The notes beneath the pieces were generated by a model. That model made no database searches, was not told the origin of the DNA, and saw only the letters and a list, made by a program, of their open reading frames with translations. A DNA stretch of 8,421 nt, taken from NCBI GenBank assembly GCA_019114885.1, contig DXEQ01000164.1:1-8421 (forward strand). The letters are read 5' to 3'. Below, piece by piece: positions 1-5,718 of this stretch (positions are counted from its first letter, which is position 1; each line of letters opens with the position of its first letter). The translations under genes were made by a program, and so were the position numbers. The stretch is from Candidatus Anaerobutyricum stercoripullorum. Lineage in GTDB: Bacteria > Bacillota > Clostridia > Lachnospirales > Lachnospiraceae.

Positions 1-2
1 AC

Positions 3-8
3 TATAAT
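3..8 (+). promoter_or_regulatory. possible -10 box of the small ORF
   Basis: A perfect TATAAT lies 21 nt before the ATG of the 42-residue ORF, so transcription would start near base 15 and give a leader of about 15 nt. Any -35 box would lie left of the window, so the promoter cannot be confirmed. Confidence 0.35.
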
Positions 9-29
9 AAAAAACAAAATGAGGCTTTC

Positions 30-158
30 ATGAATTTTTCAGAAAAAATCCGATGGAACATCCAGCGAAAGAGTTTCAGCAACCGCGGTTTCTGGAAATG
101 GCTCAACCAGATCATCAAAAACTTTGACGAGATCAGCCGCACCCTCAACGACCGCTGA
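30..158 (+). CDS. small basic amphipathic protein, unrecognised (42 aa)
   Basis: This ORF of 42 codons starts at an ATG preceded by GAGG with 5 nt spacing (bases 21-24) and ends at TGA. I do not recognise the product. It has no Cys, is rich in Lys/Arg/Asn, and has an aromatic core (FWKWLNQIIKNF at about residues 21-32) followed by a charged end, consistent with an amphipathic helix rather than a full membrane span. There is no signal peptide. The codons are GC-rich at third positions (CTC, ATC, ACC, CGC), like the neighbouring real genes and unlike the A/T-rich spacer that follows, which supports it being translated. A TATAAT box sits just upstream. A 4-codon ORF (ATG at 19) ends at a TGA overlapping its start ATG; this is probably incidental. 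It could also be the remnant of a longer gene. Confidence 0.5.
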   Translation: MNFSEKIRWNIQRKSFSNRGFWKWLNQIIKNFDEISRTLNDR

Positions 159-231
159 CGCCGCAAAACTTAAGCCAAAAAATTGTACTGAAAAAAATAC
201 GTAAAAAAATTAAGAAAAATGAAAAAAAGGC

Positions 232-260
232 TTGCATTTTCTTTTGGCATCATATATAAT
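232..260 (+). promoter_or_regulatory. sigma-A promoter of tRNA-Lys
   Basis: TTGCAT (232-237) and a perfect TATAAT (255-260) are separated by exactly 17 nt. Transcription would begin near 267, about 24 nt before the mature tRNA 5' end. The preceding A-tract-rich stretch (about 188-230) could act as an UP element, as is common for stable RNA promoters. Confidence 0.85.
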
Positions 261-290
261 ACTCCTTGCGTTGAGGAAATAAATACGTAA

Positions 291-363
291 GCGCTTTTAG
301 CTCAGTTGGTAGAGCACCTGACTCTTAATCAGGGTGTCCAGGGTTCGAGCCCCTGAAGGCGCA
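291..363 (+). tRNA. tRNA-Lys (anticodon CUU)
   Basis: A complete 73-nt cloverleaf is visible. The 7-bp acceptor stem pairs 291-297 with 356-362 (one G-U), with discriminator A363. The D arm carries AGCTCAGTTGGTAGAGC. The anticodon stem CCTGA/TCAGG closes the loop CTCTTAA, giving anticodon CTT. The T arm has GGGTTCGAGCCCC. CCA is not encoded (the next bases are CTT), so the 3' end needs tRNA nucleotidyltransferase. The tRNA reads AAG lysine codons. It stands alone, with its own promoter and terminator. Confidence 0.97.
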
Positions 364-371
364 CTTAAAGG

Positions 372-413
372 CACTGTTTTTGATGGTTTAGCCATTGGGG
401 ACGGTGTTTTTTT
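372..413 (+). terminator. GU-rich intrinsic terminator of tRNA-Lys
   Basis: A 15-bp stem (372-386 with 392-406) closes a 5-nt loop TTTAG and is followed by seven Ts (407-413). The stem includes several G-U pairs in the plus-strand RNA. Read from the other strand these become A-C mismatches, so the element should work in one direction only. It begins 8 nt after the tRNA. Confidence 0.88.
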
Positions 414-522
414 GTTGTCGTTTACAAAGAACCAGTGTTTATGCGGGTTTCAGGAGATTCTCACACTGAACTTTTCCTCTGATTATCTTGAAAAGGCAAG
501 TGTAAAGATGTGAATATTAAGT

Positions 523-587
523 AAAAAGAGGACCTCATAGCAATCTCATCTTGATAAGATGACATGGACTGTCGGGGTCCTCTTTTT
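523..587. terminator. large two-tier bidirectional terminator
   Basis: A perfect 12-bp inverted repeat (AAAAAGAGGACC 523-534 and GGTCCTCTTTTT 576-587) encloses a loop that contains a second perfect 7-bp hairpin (TCATCTT 546-552, AAGATGA 556-562). Both orientations give a GC core followed by a T tract. It lies 24 nt beyond the stop of the minus-strand FMN oxidoreductase and most plausibly ends that transcript. It would also stop any read-through from the tRNA side. The 40-nt loop is unusually long for a simple terminator. The stretch 414-522 before it holds nothing I can identify. Confidence 0.75.
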
Positions 588-611
588 CAGATTATGATAT
601 ATTCCGGCATC

Positions 612-1229
612 TTACCGGATAAAGTTCGTCTGTACCGGCTCTTCCTGTTTTGGCATGCCGTACTTTTCTTTACCCAGGGCAATGCTCTTCATAAGGAAAG
701 CCATGTTGTGGGCCAGAACACGCATGGTCCGCAGTCCCTCGCCATCCTGCGCGGCCTCTCCCGGGAGACGTCCGTGCAGACTGTTCCAGTAACAGCTGGA
801 AGCCACCGGCATGCCGGCGATGGTGAAATATTTATTCAGCTCATCGTAGGTGGCGGAACATCCGCCTCTTCTTGCCACTGCCACGCTGGCGCCCACCTTC
901 ATGGTCTTGTCAAAATGCGTGCTGTAGAACAGCCGGTCCAGACAGGCGATGAGAGTCGCGTTGGCGGATGCGTAGTAGACCGGGCTAGCGACGATCAGAC
1001 CGTCGGCCGCCTCGAACTTCGGAGCCAGCTCATTGACCACGTCGTCAAAGACACATTTTCCCTGTTCCATGCAGGTGCCGCAGGCGATACAGCCCCGCAC
1101 GTTCTGCATGCCGATCTGGACAGTCTCCACCTCGACGCCTTCCTCCAGAAATGTTTTCTCCAGTTCTTTTAAGGCAACAGAGGTGTTGCCGTCTTTTCTC
1201 GGACTTCCGTTGATCATCAATACTTTCAT
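612..1229 (-). CDS. NAD(P)H-dependent FMN oxidoreductase, iron-sulfur-flavoprotein-like (205 aa)
   Basis: This is a flavodoxin-fold protein of the NADPH-dependent FMN reductase family, about the usual length. Residues 7-15 (NGSPRKDGN) form the FMN-phosphate loop, and residues 82-86 (SPVYY) are the second FMN-contacting loop. Between them, Cys47, Cys50, Cys53 and Cys59 make a CX2CX2CX5C motif, the compact cluster-binding pattern known from iron-sulfur flavoproteins (Isf), so a [4Fe-4S] cluster beside FMN is plausible. The physiological partner is unknown; flavin, quinone, nitro-compound or ferredoxin-linked electron transfer are all possible. Start choice: AGGAGG (1237-1242) is only 1 nt from the ATG at 1235 but 7 nt from the ATG at 1229, giving MKVLMINGSPR, so 1229 is preferred. 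It is cytosolic, with no signal peptide. It follows trmB on the same strand after 34 nt with no clear promoter of its own, so co-transcription is likely. Confidence 0.9.
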   Translation of the reverse strand: MKVLMINGSPRKDGNTSVALKELEKTFLEEGVEVETVQIGMQNVRGCIACGTCMEQGKCVFDDVVNELAPKFEAADGLIVASPVYYASANATLIACLDRLFYSTHFDKTMKVGASVAVARRGGCSATYDELNKYFTIAGMPVASSCYWNSLHGRLPGEAAQDGEGLRTMRVLAHNMAFLMKSIALGKEKYGMPKQEEPVQTNFIR

Positions 1230-1242
1230 GTTCATTCCTCCT

Positions 1243-1281
1243 GCTATATTTTTATAAAAGCGCCTATTCGGGCGTTTTCTG
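1243..1281 (-). terminator. weak hairpin between trmB and the oxidoreductase gene
   Basis: On the minus strand the trmB stop codon lies in the loop of AAAACGCC-CGAATA-GGCG(C)TTTT, a stem of about 8 bp with one bulged base, followed by an AT-rich run. It may be a partial terminator that lowers expression of the downstream gene. The stem is weak and the call is tentative. Confidence 0.3.
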
Positions 1282-1914
1282 TCTGTGAATCACCATCTTA
1301 CAGATCGGATTGCCTTTCTGTACGAACTTCTCCTCGTATTCTGTCATCACATTTCCTTCAAGATACTCACTGTGGTGGAGGTCGAAGGTATGATAATCCA
1401 AAATCCATCCCGCCTCCTGCACTTCCTCCAGGGAGAAGTCAAACAGTCCCCGGTTATCGGTCTTGAAAATGACCCGTCCCTCCGGTTTCAGGATCTCGTC
1501 ATAGCGGGCCAGAAACTGGCGGGAGGTGAGACGGCGTTTGGCGTGCCGCTCCTTCGGCCACGGGTCGGAAAAGTTGAGATAGATCTCTTCCACCTCTCCC
1601 GGCGCAAAATACTCGGTGATATATTCCGCGTCCATTCTCAGAAAATGTATATTGGACAGAGGTTCTTCCTCCATTTTCTCCAGAGCGCGCACCAGCACGC
1701 TGGAATACTTCTCAATACCGATATAATGTATATCCGGATGCAGGCGCGCCATCTCCATGAGAAACTTTCCCTTTCCCATACCGATCTCCAGATGGATTGG
1801 CCTGCCGTCCTGAAAGACTTCCGCCCATTTTCCTTTGTTTTGCTCCGCATTTTTTATGACAAATTCGTTTTCGGCAATCTGTTCTCTTGAACCCTTTACA
1901 TTTCTTAATCTCAT
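1264..1914 (-). CDS. trmB: tRNA (guanine-N7-)-methyltransferase TrmB (216 aa)
   Basis: TrmB uses S-adenosylmethionine to make m7G at position 46 of the tRNA variable loop; the bacterial enzyme acts alone in the cytosol. Seen here: the SAM-binding glycine loop EIGMGKGKF (residues 43-51), the acidic ribose contact in GIEKYSS (residues 66-72), the family signature LNFSDPWPKERHAKRRL (residues 113-129) with its conserved Asp117, and the C-terminal TEYEEKF motif (191-197). The length is normal. Start choice: the ATG at 1914 has GGAGA upstream with 5 nt spacing and begins MRLRNVKGSRE as in related clostridial proteins. An in-frame ATG at 1926 has GGAAG only 1-2 nt away, so it is less likely. The gene is divergent from the carboxypeptidase gene, sharing a 253-nt spacer, and is followed by the FMN oxidoreductase gene. 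Confidence 0.96.
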   Translation of the reverse strand: MRLRNVKGSREQIAENEFVIKNAEQNKGKWAEVFQDGRPIHLEIGMGKGKFLMEMARLHPDIHYIGIEKYSSVLVRALEKMEEEPLSNIHFLRMDAEYITEYFAPGEVEEIYLNFSDPWPKERHAKRRLTSRQFLARYDEILKPEGRVIFKTDNRGLFDFSLEEVQEAGWILDYHTFDLHHSEYLEGNVMTEYEEKFVQKGNPICKMVIHRQKTPE

Positions 1915-2033
1915 CGTGATCTCCATTCTTCCAACTTCCGGCGACGCGTTTTGGAGGATAATACCTCCCTGCTGTCCGCCTGCATCCCCGGAACCCGTGT
2001 TCCTTCACTTACTGGTTTTTTATTGTCCTATAC

Positions 2034-2062
2034 ATCCTACTTGAAAAGTCACATTTTTGCAA
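2034..2062 (-). promoter_or_regulatory. candidate trmB promoter
   Basis: On the minus strand TTGCAA (2062-2057) and TAGGAT (2039-2034) are 17 nt apart. The -10 is only a moderate match. The resulting leader of about 115 nt would carry two small hairpins, GGAAC-CCGT-GTTCC at 1990-2003 and GGAGG/CCTCC at 1953-1968. Confidence 0.4.
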
Positions 2063-2073
2063 TTTTTTTTTGC

Positions 2074-2102
2074 TTGATTAGTACAAATGGATAGTATAGA
2101 AT
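2074..2102 (+). promoter_or_regulatory. candidate promoter of the carboxypeptidase gene
   Basis: TTGATT (2074-2079) and TAGAAT (2097-2102) are separated by 17 nt, preceded by a run of nine Ts that may serve as an UP-like element. The predicted start near 2109 gives a 5' leader of about 59 nt. A second TATACT at 2119-2124 lacks a good -35. Confidence 0.55.
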
Positions 2103-2167
2103 AAGGAAATACACCAATTATACTAAAAATGTAATGTTTTGCAAATTTTTTTAAGGAGATTATACAT

Positions 2168-4108
2168 ATGAAACGTTTACTGACATTAATTCTTGCTTTA
2201 TCTCTCAGTTTTTCCTTCTGTCTTCCGACGCAGGCCCAGTTTTCCTTTCAGGACGACGCGGTAGTGGAGGAGGATTCTTCCGGCGTGACTGACGGGGAAG
2301 AGGAGGCCGACAGCACGGACGAAGCTTCCGATGCCAGCGATGAAGCAGAAGACGATTCTGCTGGTGATGCGGCTGACAGCGGCAATTCTGCTGATGATGC
2401 GGCTGGCAGTGGCGATTCTGCTGATGATGCGGCTGGCAATGGCGATTCGCGGACAGACGCCGCTGACGCAACAGAGGTTAGTGCGGCTGCCTACGGCGTC
2501 GATCAACTGAAAGGCGCCCCGGACATCACCGCAGAGTCTGCCGTTGTGATGGACGCCGCCTCCGGCGCCGTTCTCTACGGAAAAGAAGCGGATTCCAGGC
2601 AGTATCCTGCCAGCATCACCAAGGTGATGACCGCCCTTCTGGCTGTGGAGAACTGTTCCATGGATGATATCGTCACATTTTCCAGCGAAGCGGTCAATGG
2701 GATTGAACCGGGCAGCAGCAGCGCCGGCATCAATGTGGGCGCCGAGCTCACCGTGGAAGATACCCTGTACGCCCTGATGCTCGTCTCTGCCAACGAGGCG
2801 GGGGCCGCGCTGGCGGAGCACATCTCCGGTTCCGACGAGGCTTTCGCTGACCTGATGAATCAGAGAGCGGCCGAGCTTGGATGTACCGGTACTCATTTTA
2901 CCAATCCGCACGGACTGCCGGACGAAGACCACTACACCACCGCCCATGACATGGCGCTCATTCTGCGGGCCGCCATGCAGTACGATGAGTTCCGCAAGAT
3001 CGCGGAGACAGATACTTACACCCTGGAAAAAAGCGACACGCTGACCAATACTCTGGAACTGTGGAACCATTCCAAGATCATCCGGGAGAACAGCGACTAT
3101 TATTATGAATATGCAGAAGGGTCCAAGCCGGGCTACACCATGGCCGCCCGGAACACTCTCGTTACCTACGCCAAAAAAGGAAATGTAGAGCTGATCTGCA
3201 CTATTCTGAAAGATTACGGAGCGGACCAGAGCTACTATGACACCACAGACCTCTTTGAGTGGGGCTTTGAACAGGTAAAAGGCATCGAGCCCCTGTCCTC
3301 GTTCAATCTGAAGACCGCTCTGGAAGCAGATTCGTCCATCCCGGCCGATAAGATCACCAACATCGATCGGCTGAACTGCACGTACCCGGCTGACTACTAT
3401 CTCCTGGTACCGGCGGATTTCGATGAATCCACGGTAAAGACTTCCTTCACTCTGGATGAGGATATCCACGCCGGGCGCGTGGGCTATATCAACATAATCT
3501 CCGGTGAGACCACCATCGGCACCGTTCCGGTCACCTACGACCTGAACTCAGAGGCGGCTCAGGGCTACGTGAGCAGCGGAAACGCCGACGACAATCTGGA
3601 AACCGCTCCGGTGGATGAAGGGAAGATCACCCCGGGCAAGGTATTCCAGTTTATCATCCTGATCATCGTGATCGTGATTCTGGCCGCCATTCTGCTCAGC
3701 TTCCTGCGGATGCGGCAGGCGGAAAAACGCCGTCAGCAGCGTATCCTGGAAAGACGCAAGCGGCACGCTTCCTCCAATACGCGAAGCACCGGCAGCTACA
3801 GCGGCAGATCCGGAAGAGACACCGGTTTCAGAAGTTCCGGCTCAGGCGGTCATTCCGGCCGCTCCGGCAGTGGCTCCGGCAGAACTTCCGGTTCCAGCAG
3901 TCGCTCCGGCGGTTCTGGTTTACGCAGTAACTCTTCCGGCAGAAGTTCAAGCTCCAGCAGTCGCTCCAACGGCTCCGGCAGGAATTCCGGTTCCAGCAGT
4001 CGCTCCGGCGGTTCCGGTTTACGCAGTAACTCTTCCGGCAGAACTTCCAACTCCGGCGGCTCAGGGAGAAGTTCTTCCAGGAGACCGGAACGACCGAATA
4101 AAAGATAG
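2168..4108 (+). CDS. serine-type D-Ala-D-Ala carboxypeptidase (penicillin-binding protein, S11), membrane-anchored (646 aa)
   Basis: The enzyme trims the terminal D-Ala from peptidoglycan stem peptides outside the membrane. Residues 1-23 are a signal peptide (MKRLLTLILALSLSF core, cleavage near TQA-Q). Residues 30-103 are an acidic Asp/Ser/Ala/Gly linker with 10-residue repeats. The peptidase S11 domain spans about 115-350, with SITK (catalytic Ser149, Lys152), SAN (207-209), and KPG at 320-322 where the family normally has KTG. A PBP5-C-like beta region follows to about 460. One membrane span (about 493-513) is followed by a cluster of Arg/Lys (514-533) and a Ser/Gly/Arg-rich repetitive tail to the C terminus. 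The positive-inside rule puts that tail in the cytoplasm. AAGGAG lies 9 nt before the ATG. Family members are usually near 400-450 residues; the excess is the linker and the tail. It is a single-gene unit convergent with serS. Confidence 0.94.
   Translation: MKRLLTLILALSLSFSFCLPTQAQFSFQDDAVVEEDSSGVTDGEEEADSTDEASDASDEAEDDSAGDAADSGNSADDAAGSGDSADDAAGNGDSRTDAADATEVSAAAYGVDQLKGAPDITAESAVVMDAASGAVLYGKEADSRQYPASITKVMTALLAVENCSMDDIVTFSSEAVNGIEPGSSSAGINVGAELTVEDTLYALMLVSANEAGAALAEHISGSDEAFADLMNQRAAELGCTGTHFTNPHGLPDEDHYTTAHDMALILRAAMQYDEFRKIAETDTYTLEKSDTLTNTLELWNHSKIIRENSDYYYEYAEGSKPGYTMAARNTLVTYAKKGNVELICTILKDYGADQSYYDTTDLFEWGFEQVKGIEPLSSFNLKTALEADSSIPADKITNIDRLNCTYPADYYLLVPADFDESTVKTSFTLDEDIHAGRVGYINIISGETTIGTVPVTYDLNSEAAQGYVSSGNADDNLETAPVDEGKITPGKVFQFIILIIVIVILAAILLSFLRMRQAEKRRQQRILERRKRHASSNTRSTGSYSGRSGRDTGFRSSGSGGHSGRSGSGSGRTSGSSSRSGGSGLRSNSSGRSSSSSSRSNGSGRNSGSSSRSGGSGLRSNSSGRTSNSGGSGRSSSRRPERPNKR
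2354..2448 (+). repeat. 30-bp tandem repeat coding the acidic linker
   Basis: Three consecutive 30-bp units (2354-2383, 2384-2413, 2414-2443), plus the start of a fourth, encode repeats of the type DSADDAAGSG. The last two copies are nearly identical at base level, so they look like recent slippage duplications. The period keeps the reading frame. Confidence 0.85.
3886..4043 (+). repeat. 99-bp period direct repeat in the carboxypeptidase tail
   Basis: The 59-bp segments 3886-3944 and 3985-4043 differ at a single base (tctggt versus tccggt) and begin 99 bp (33 codons) apart. The segment between them is a diverged version of the same SSSRS/SGR-rich unit. This points to a recent in-frame duplication inside the Ser/Gly/Arg tail. 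Confidence 0.9.
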
Positions 4109-4136
4109 TACTATCTAAAATAAAAAGAATTCTATA

Positions 4137-4184
4137 TAGTAAAAATAAAAGCAGGATCTGTCATCTGTACGGCAGATCCTGCTT
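4137..4184. terminator. bidirectional terminator between the carboxypeptidase gene and serS
   Basis: A perfect 12-bp inverted repeat (AAGCAGGATCTG 4149-4160, CAGATCCTGCTT 4173-4184) encloses a 12-nt loop. On the minus strand it is followed by TTTTATTTTTA, a good T tract, so it is a strong end for serS. On the plus strand the trailing GATTTATATT is weaker, but the element is the only visible terminator for the carboxypeptidase gene, 40 nt after its stop. Confidence 0.85.
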
Positions 4185-4214
4185 GATTTATATTCTTATA
4201 TACATCTGAGATAA

Positions 4215-4362
4215 TCCCGCTCTTTCGTTCTGCGGCATCAGAACAGCCTGCCGCTCCTTAGTTCTGCGGTATCAGAACAGCCTGCCGCTCCTTAGTTCTG
4301 CGGCATCAGAATAGCCTTGCCGCTCCTTAGTTCTGCGGCGTCAGAACGGCCTTGCCGCCCAT
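4215..4362. repeat. 34-35-bp tandem array duplicating the serS 3' end
   Basis: Plus-strand units beginning GTTCTGCGG start at 4227, 4261, 4295 and 4330, with periods of 34, 34 and 35 bp; a degenerate partial unit precedes at 4215-4226. The unit at 4330 is the true serS coding end (about its last 10 codons). The other copies lie downstream of the serS stop in the serS transcript sense and each reproduces the C-terminal codons and, in two cases, the TAA. Copies 4227 and 4261 differ at one base. Each unit can fold as GTTCTG-CGGCAT-CAGAAC. Confidence 0.93.
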
Positions 4363-5613
4363 GTACGGACGCAGTACTTCCGGAATGTTGACGGAACCGT
4401 CCGCGTTTAAGTTATTCTCAAGGAAGGCGATGAGCATACGCGGCGGAGCAACCACCGTGTTGTTGAGGGTATGGGCAAAGTACTTGCCGTTCTCGCCCAC
4501 CACGCGAATCTTCAGTCTTCTTGCCTGTGCGTCGCCAAGGTTGGAGCAGCTTCCTACTTCGAAGTATTTCTTCTGGCGAGGGGACCACGCTTCCACGTCG
4601 ATAGATTTTACCTTGAGGTCGGCCAGGTCGCCGGAACAGCACTCCAGGGTACGTACCGGGATATCCAGAGAGCGGAACAGGTCTACGGTGTTCTGCCACA
4701 GTCTGTCAAACCACATCGGGCTCTCTTCCGGCTTGCAGACAACGATCATCTCCTGCTTCTCAAACTGATGGATACGGTACACGCCTCTCTCCTCGATACC
4801 GTGCGCGCCCTTCTCCTTACGGAAACATGGGGAATAGGAAGTCAGTGTTCTCGGGAGAGTCTCCTCTTTCAGAACCGTATCGATGAACTTACCGATCATG
4901 GAATGTTCGCTGGTTCCGATGAGGTAGAGGTCCTCGCCCTCGATCTTATACATCATGGCGTCCATCTCCGCAAAACTCATGACGCCTGTCACCACGTTGC
5001 TGCGGATCATGAACGGAGGTACACAGTAGGTAAATCCTCTGTCGATCATAAAGTCTCTCGCGTAGGCGATCACTGCGGAATGCAGTCTGGCAATATCGCC
5101 CATCAGGTAATAGAAACCGTTGCCGGCCACCTTTCTGGCACTGTCAAGATCAATGCCGTTGAAGCGCTCCATGATATCGGTGTGGTACGGAATCTCAAAA
5201 TCCGGAACCACCGGCTCACCATAGCGCTGTACTTCCACGTTCTCACTGTCATCTTTGCCAATCGGTACGCTCGGGTCGATGATGTTCGGAATACGCATCA
5301 TAATGGAAGTCACCTTCTCGCCGATCTCCGCTTCCATGGCTTCCAGTTCAGCAAGACGCTCCGCGTTCTTTGTCACCTGCTTCTTGACTTCCTCGGCCTC
5401 TTCCTTCTTGCCCTGTGCCATCAGAGCGCCGATCTGTTTGGAAATCTTCTTCCGGCTGGCTCTCAGGTCATCCGCCTCCTGCTGCGTCTCTCTTCTCTTC
5501 ACATCCAGGGCGATCACTTCATCTACCAGCGGAAGCTTCTCGTCCTGAAACTTATTCCTGATATTCTGTTTTACAATATCCGGATTCTCTCTCACAAACT
5601 TTAAATCTAACAT
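4327..5613 (-). CDS. serS: seryl-tRNA synthetase (428 aa)
   Basis: SerRS charges tRNA-Ser (and tRNA-Sec where present) with serine, in the cytosol as a homodimer. The N-terminal tRNA-binding arm is a coiled coil (about residues 28-105, Lys/Glu-rich). The class II core follows, with serine-binding TSE (234-236), motif 2 SPCFRKEKGAHGIEERG (261-277) continuing into RIHQFEKQE, SCSN (355-358), and motif 3 HTLNNTVVAPPRMLIAFLEN (381-400) with the invariant Arg392. The end IPEVLRPYMGG is a family hallmark. The length is normal. Motif 3 reads APPRM rather than the usual bacterial AVGRT, closer to archaeal and eukaryal enzymes. The start MLDLKFVREN is canonical and has GGAGG at 5 nt spacing. The gene has its own promoter just after the lipid kinase gene; its leader of about 100 nt is too short for, and lacks, a T-box. 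Confidence 0.97.
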   Translation of the reverse strand: MLDLKFVRENPDIVKQNIRNKFQDEKLPLVDEVIALDVKRRETQQEADDLRASRKKISKQIGALMAQGKKEEAEEVKKQVTKNAERLAELEAMEAEIGEKVTSIMMRIPNIIDPSVPIGKDDSENVEVQRYGEPVVPDFEIPYHTDIMERFNGIDLDSARKVAGNGFYYLMGDIARLHSAVIAYARDFMIDRGFTYCVPPFMIRSNVVTGVMSFAEMDAMMYKIEGEDLYLIGTSEHSMIGKFIDTVLKEETLPRTLTSYSPCFRKEKGAHGIEERGVYRIHQFEKQEMIVVCKPEESPMWFDRLWQNTVDLFRSLDIPVRTLECCSGDLADLKVKSIDVEAWSPRQKKYFEVGSCSNLGDAQARRLKIRVVGENGKYFAHTLNNTVVAPPRMLIAFLENNLNADGSVNIPEVLRPYMGGKAVLTPQN

Positions 5614-5643
5614 ACATTCCTCCAGAGGTATATTTAATGTGCC

Positions 5644-5676
5644 GTCCTGACAGAGGATCTGTCTCCCGCAGGACAG
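5644..5676 (-). promoter_or_regulatory. serS leader hairpin with alternative pairing
   Basis: In the serS leader, 5644-5649 pairs with 5669-5674 (GTCCTG/CAGGAC) and stacks on an inner 5-bp hairpin (ACAGA 5650-5654, TCTGT 5658-5662). A competing 5-bp pairing CTGTC (5659-5663)/GACAG (5672-5676) is also possible. The structure sits about 20 nt before the ribosome binding site. A regulatory role is only inferred. Confidence 0.4.
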
Positions 5677-5718
5677 CTTATCTCCCGCTTCTTTGAATCA
5701 GGCGGTCTCTTCTTTGAT

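Noticed and set aside
291..363. tRNA-Lys as an integration site of a mobile element
   Set aside because: No second copy of the tRNA 3' end and no integrase or phage gene is found in the window.
564..1172. Plus-strand ORF (202 codons) opposite the FMN oxidoreductase
   Set aside because: It starts inside the terminator hairpin and overlaps a gene with clear FMN-binding motifs.
1233..1235. Upstream ATG of the FMN oxidoreductase as its start
   Set aside because: It is only 1 nt from AGGAGG, whereas the ATG at 1229 has ideal spacing.
2198..3469. Minus-strand ORF (423 codons) opposite the carboxypeptidase gene
   Set aside because: It is antisense to well-supported S11 motifs, and its repetitive stretches only mirror the sense repeats.
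4227..4362. CRISPR array of 34-bp repeats
   Set aside because: The repeats are directly adjacent with no unique spacers and derive from the serS coding end.
4471..5604. Long plus-strand ORF (377 codons) opposite serS
   Set aside because: It is fully antisense to a clear SerRS, has no family motifs and no ribosome binding site; such open frames arise from the codon bias of the real gene.
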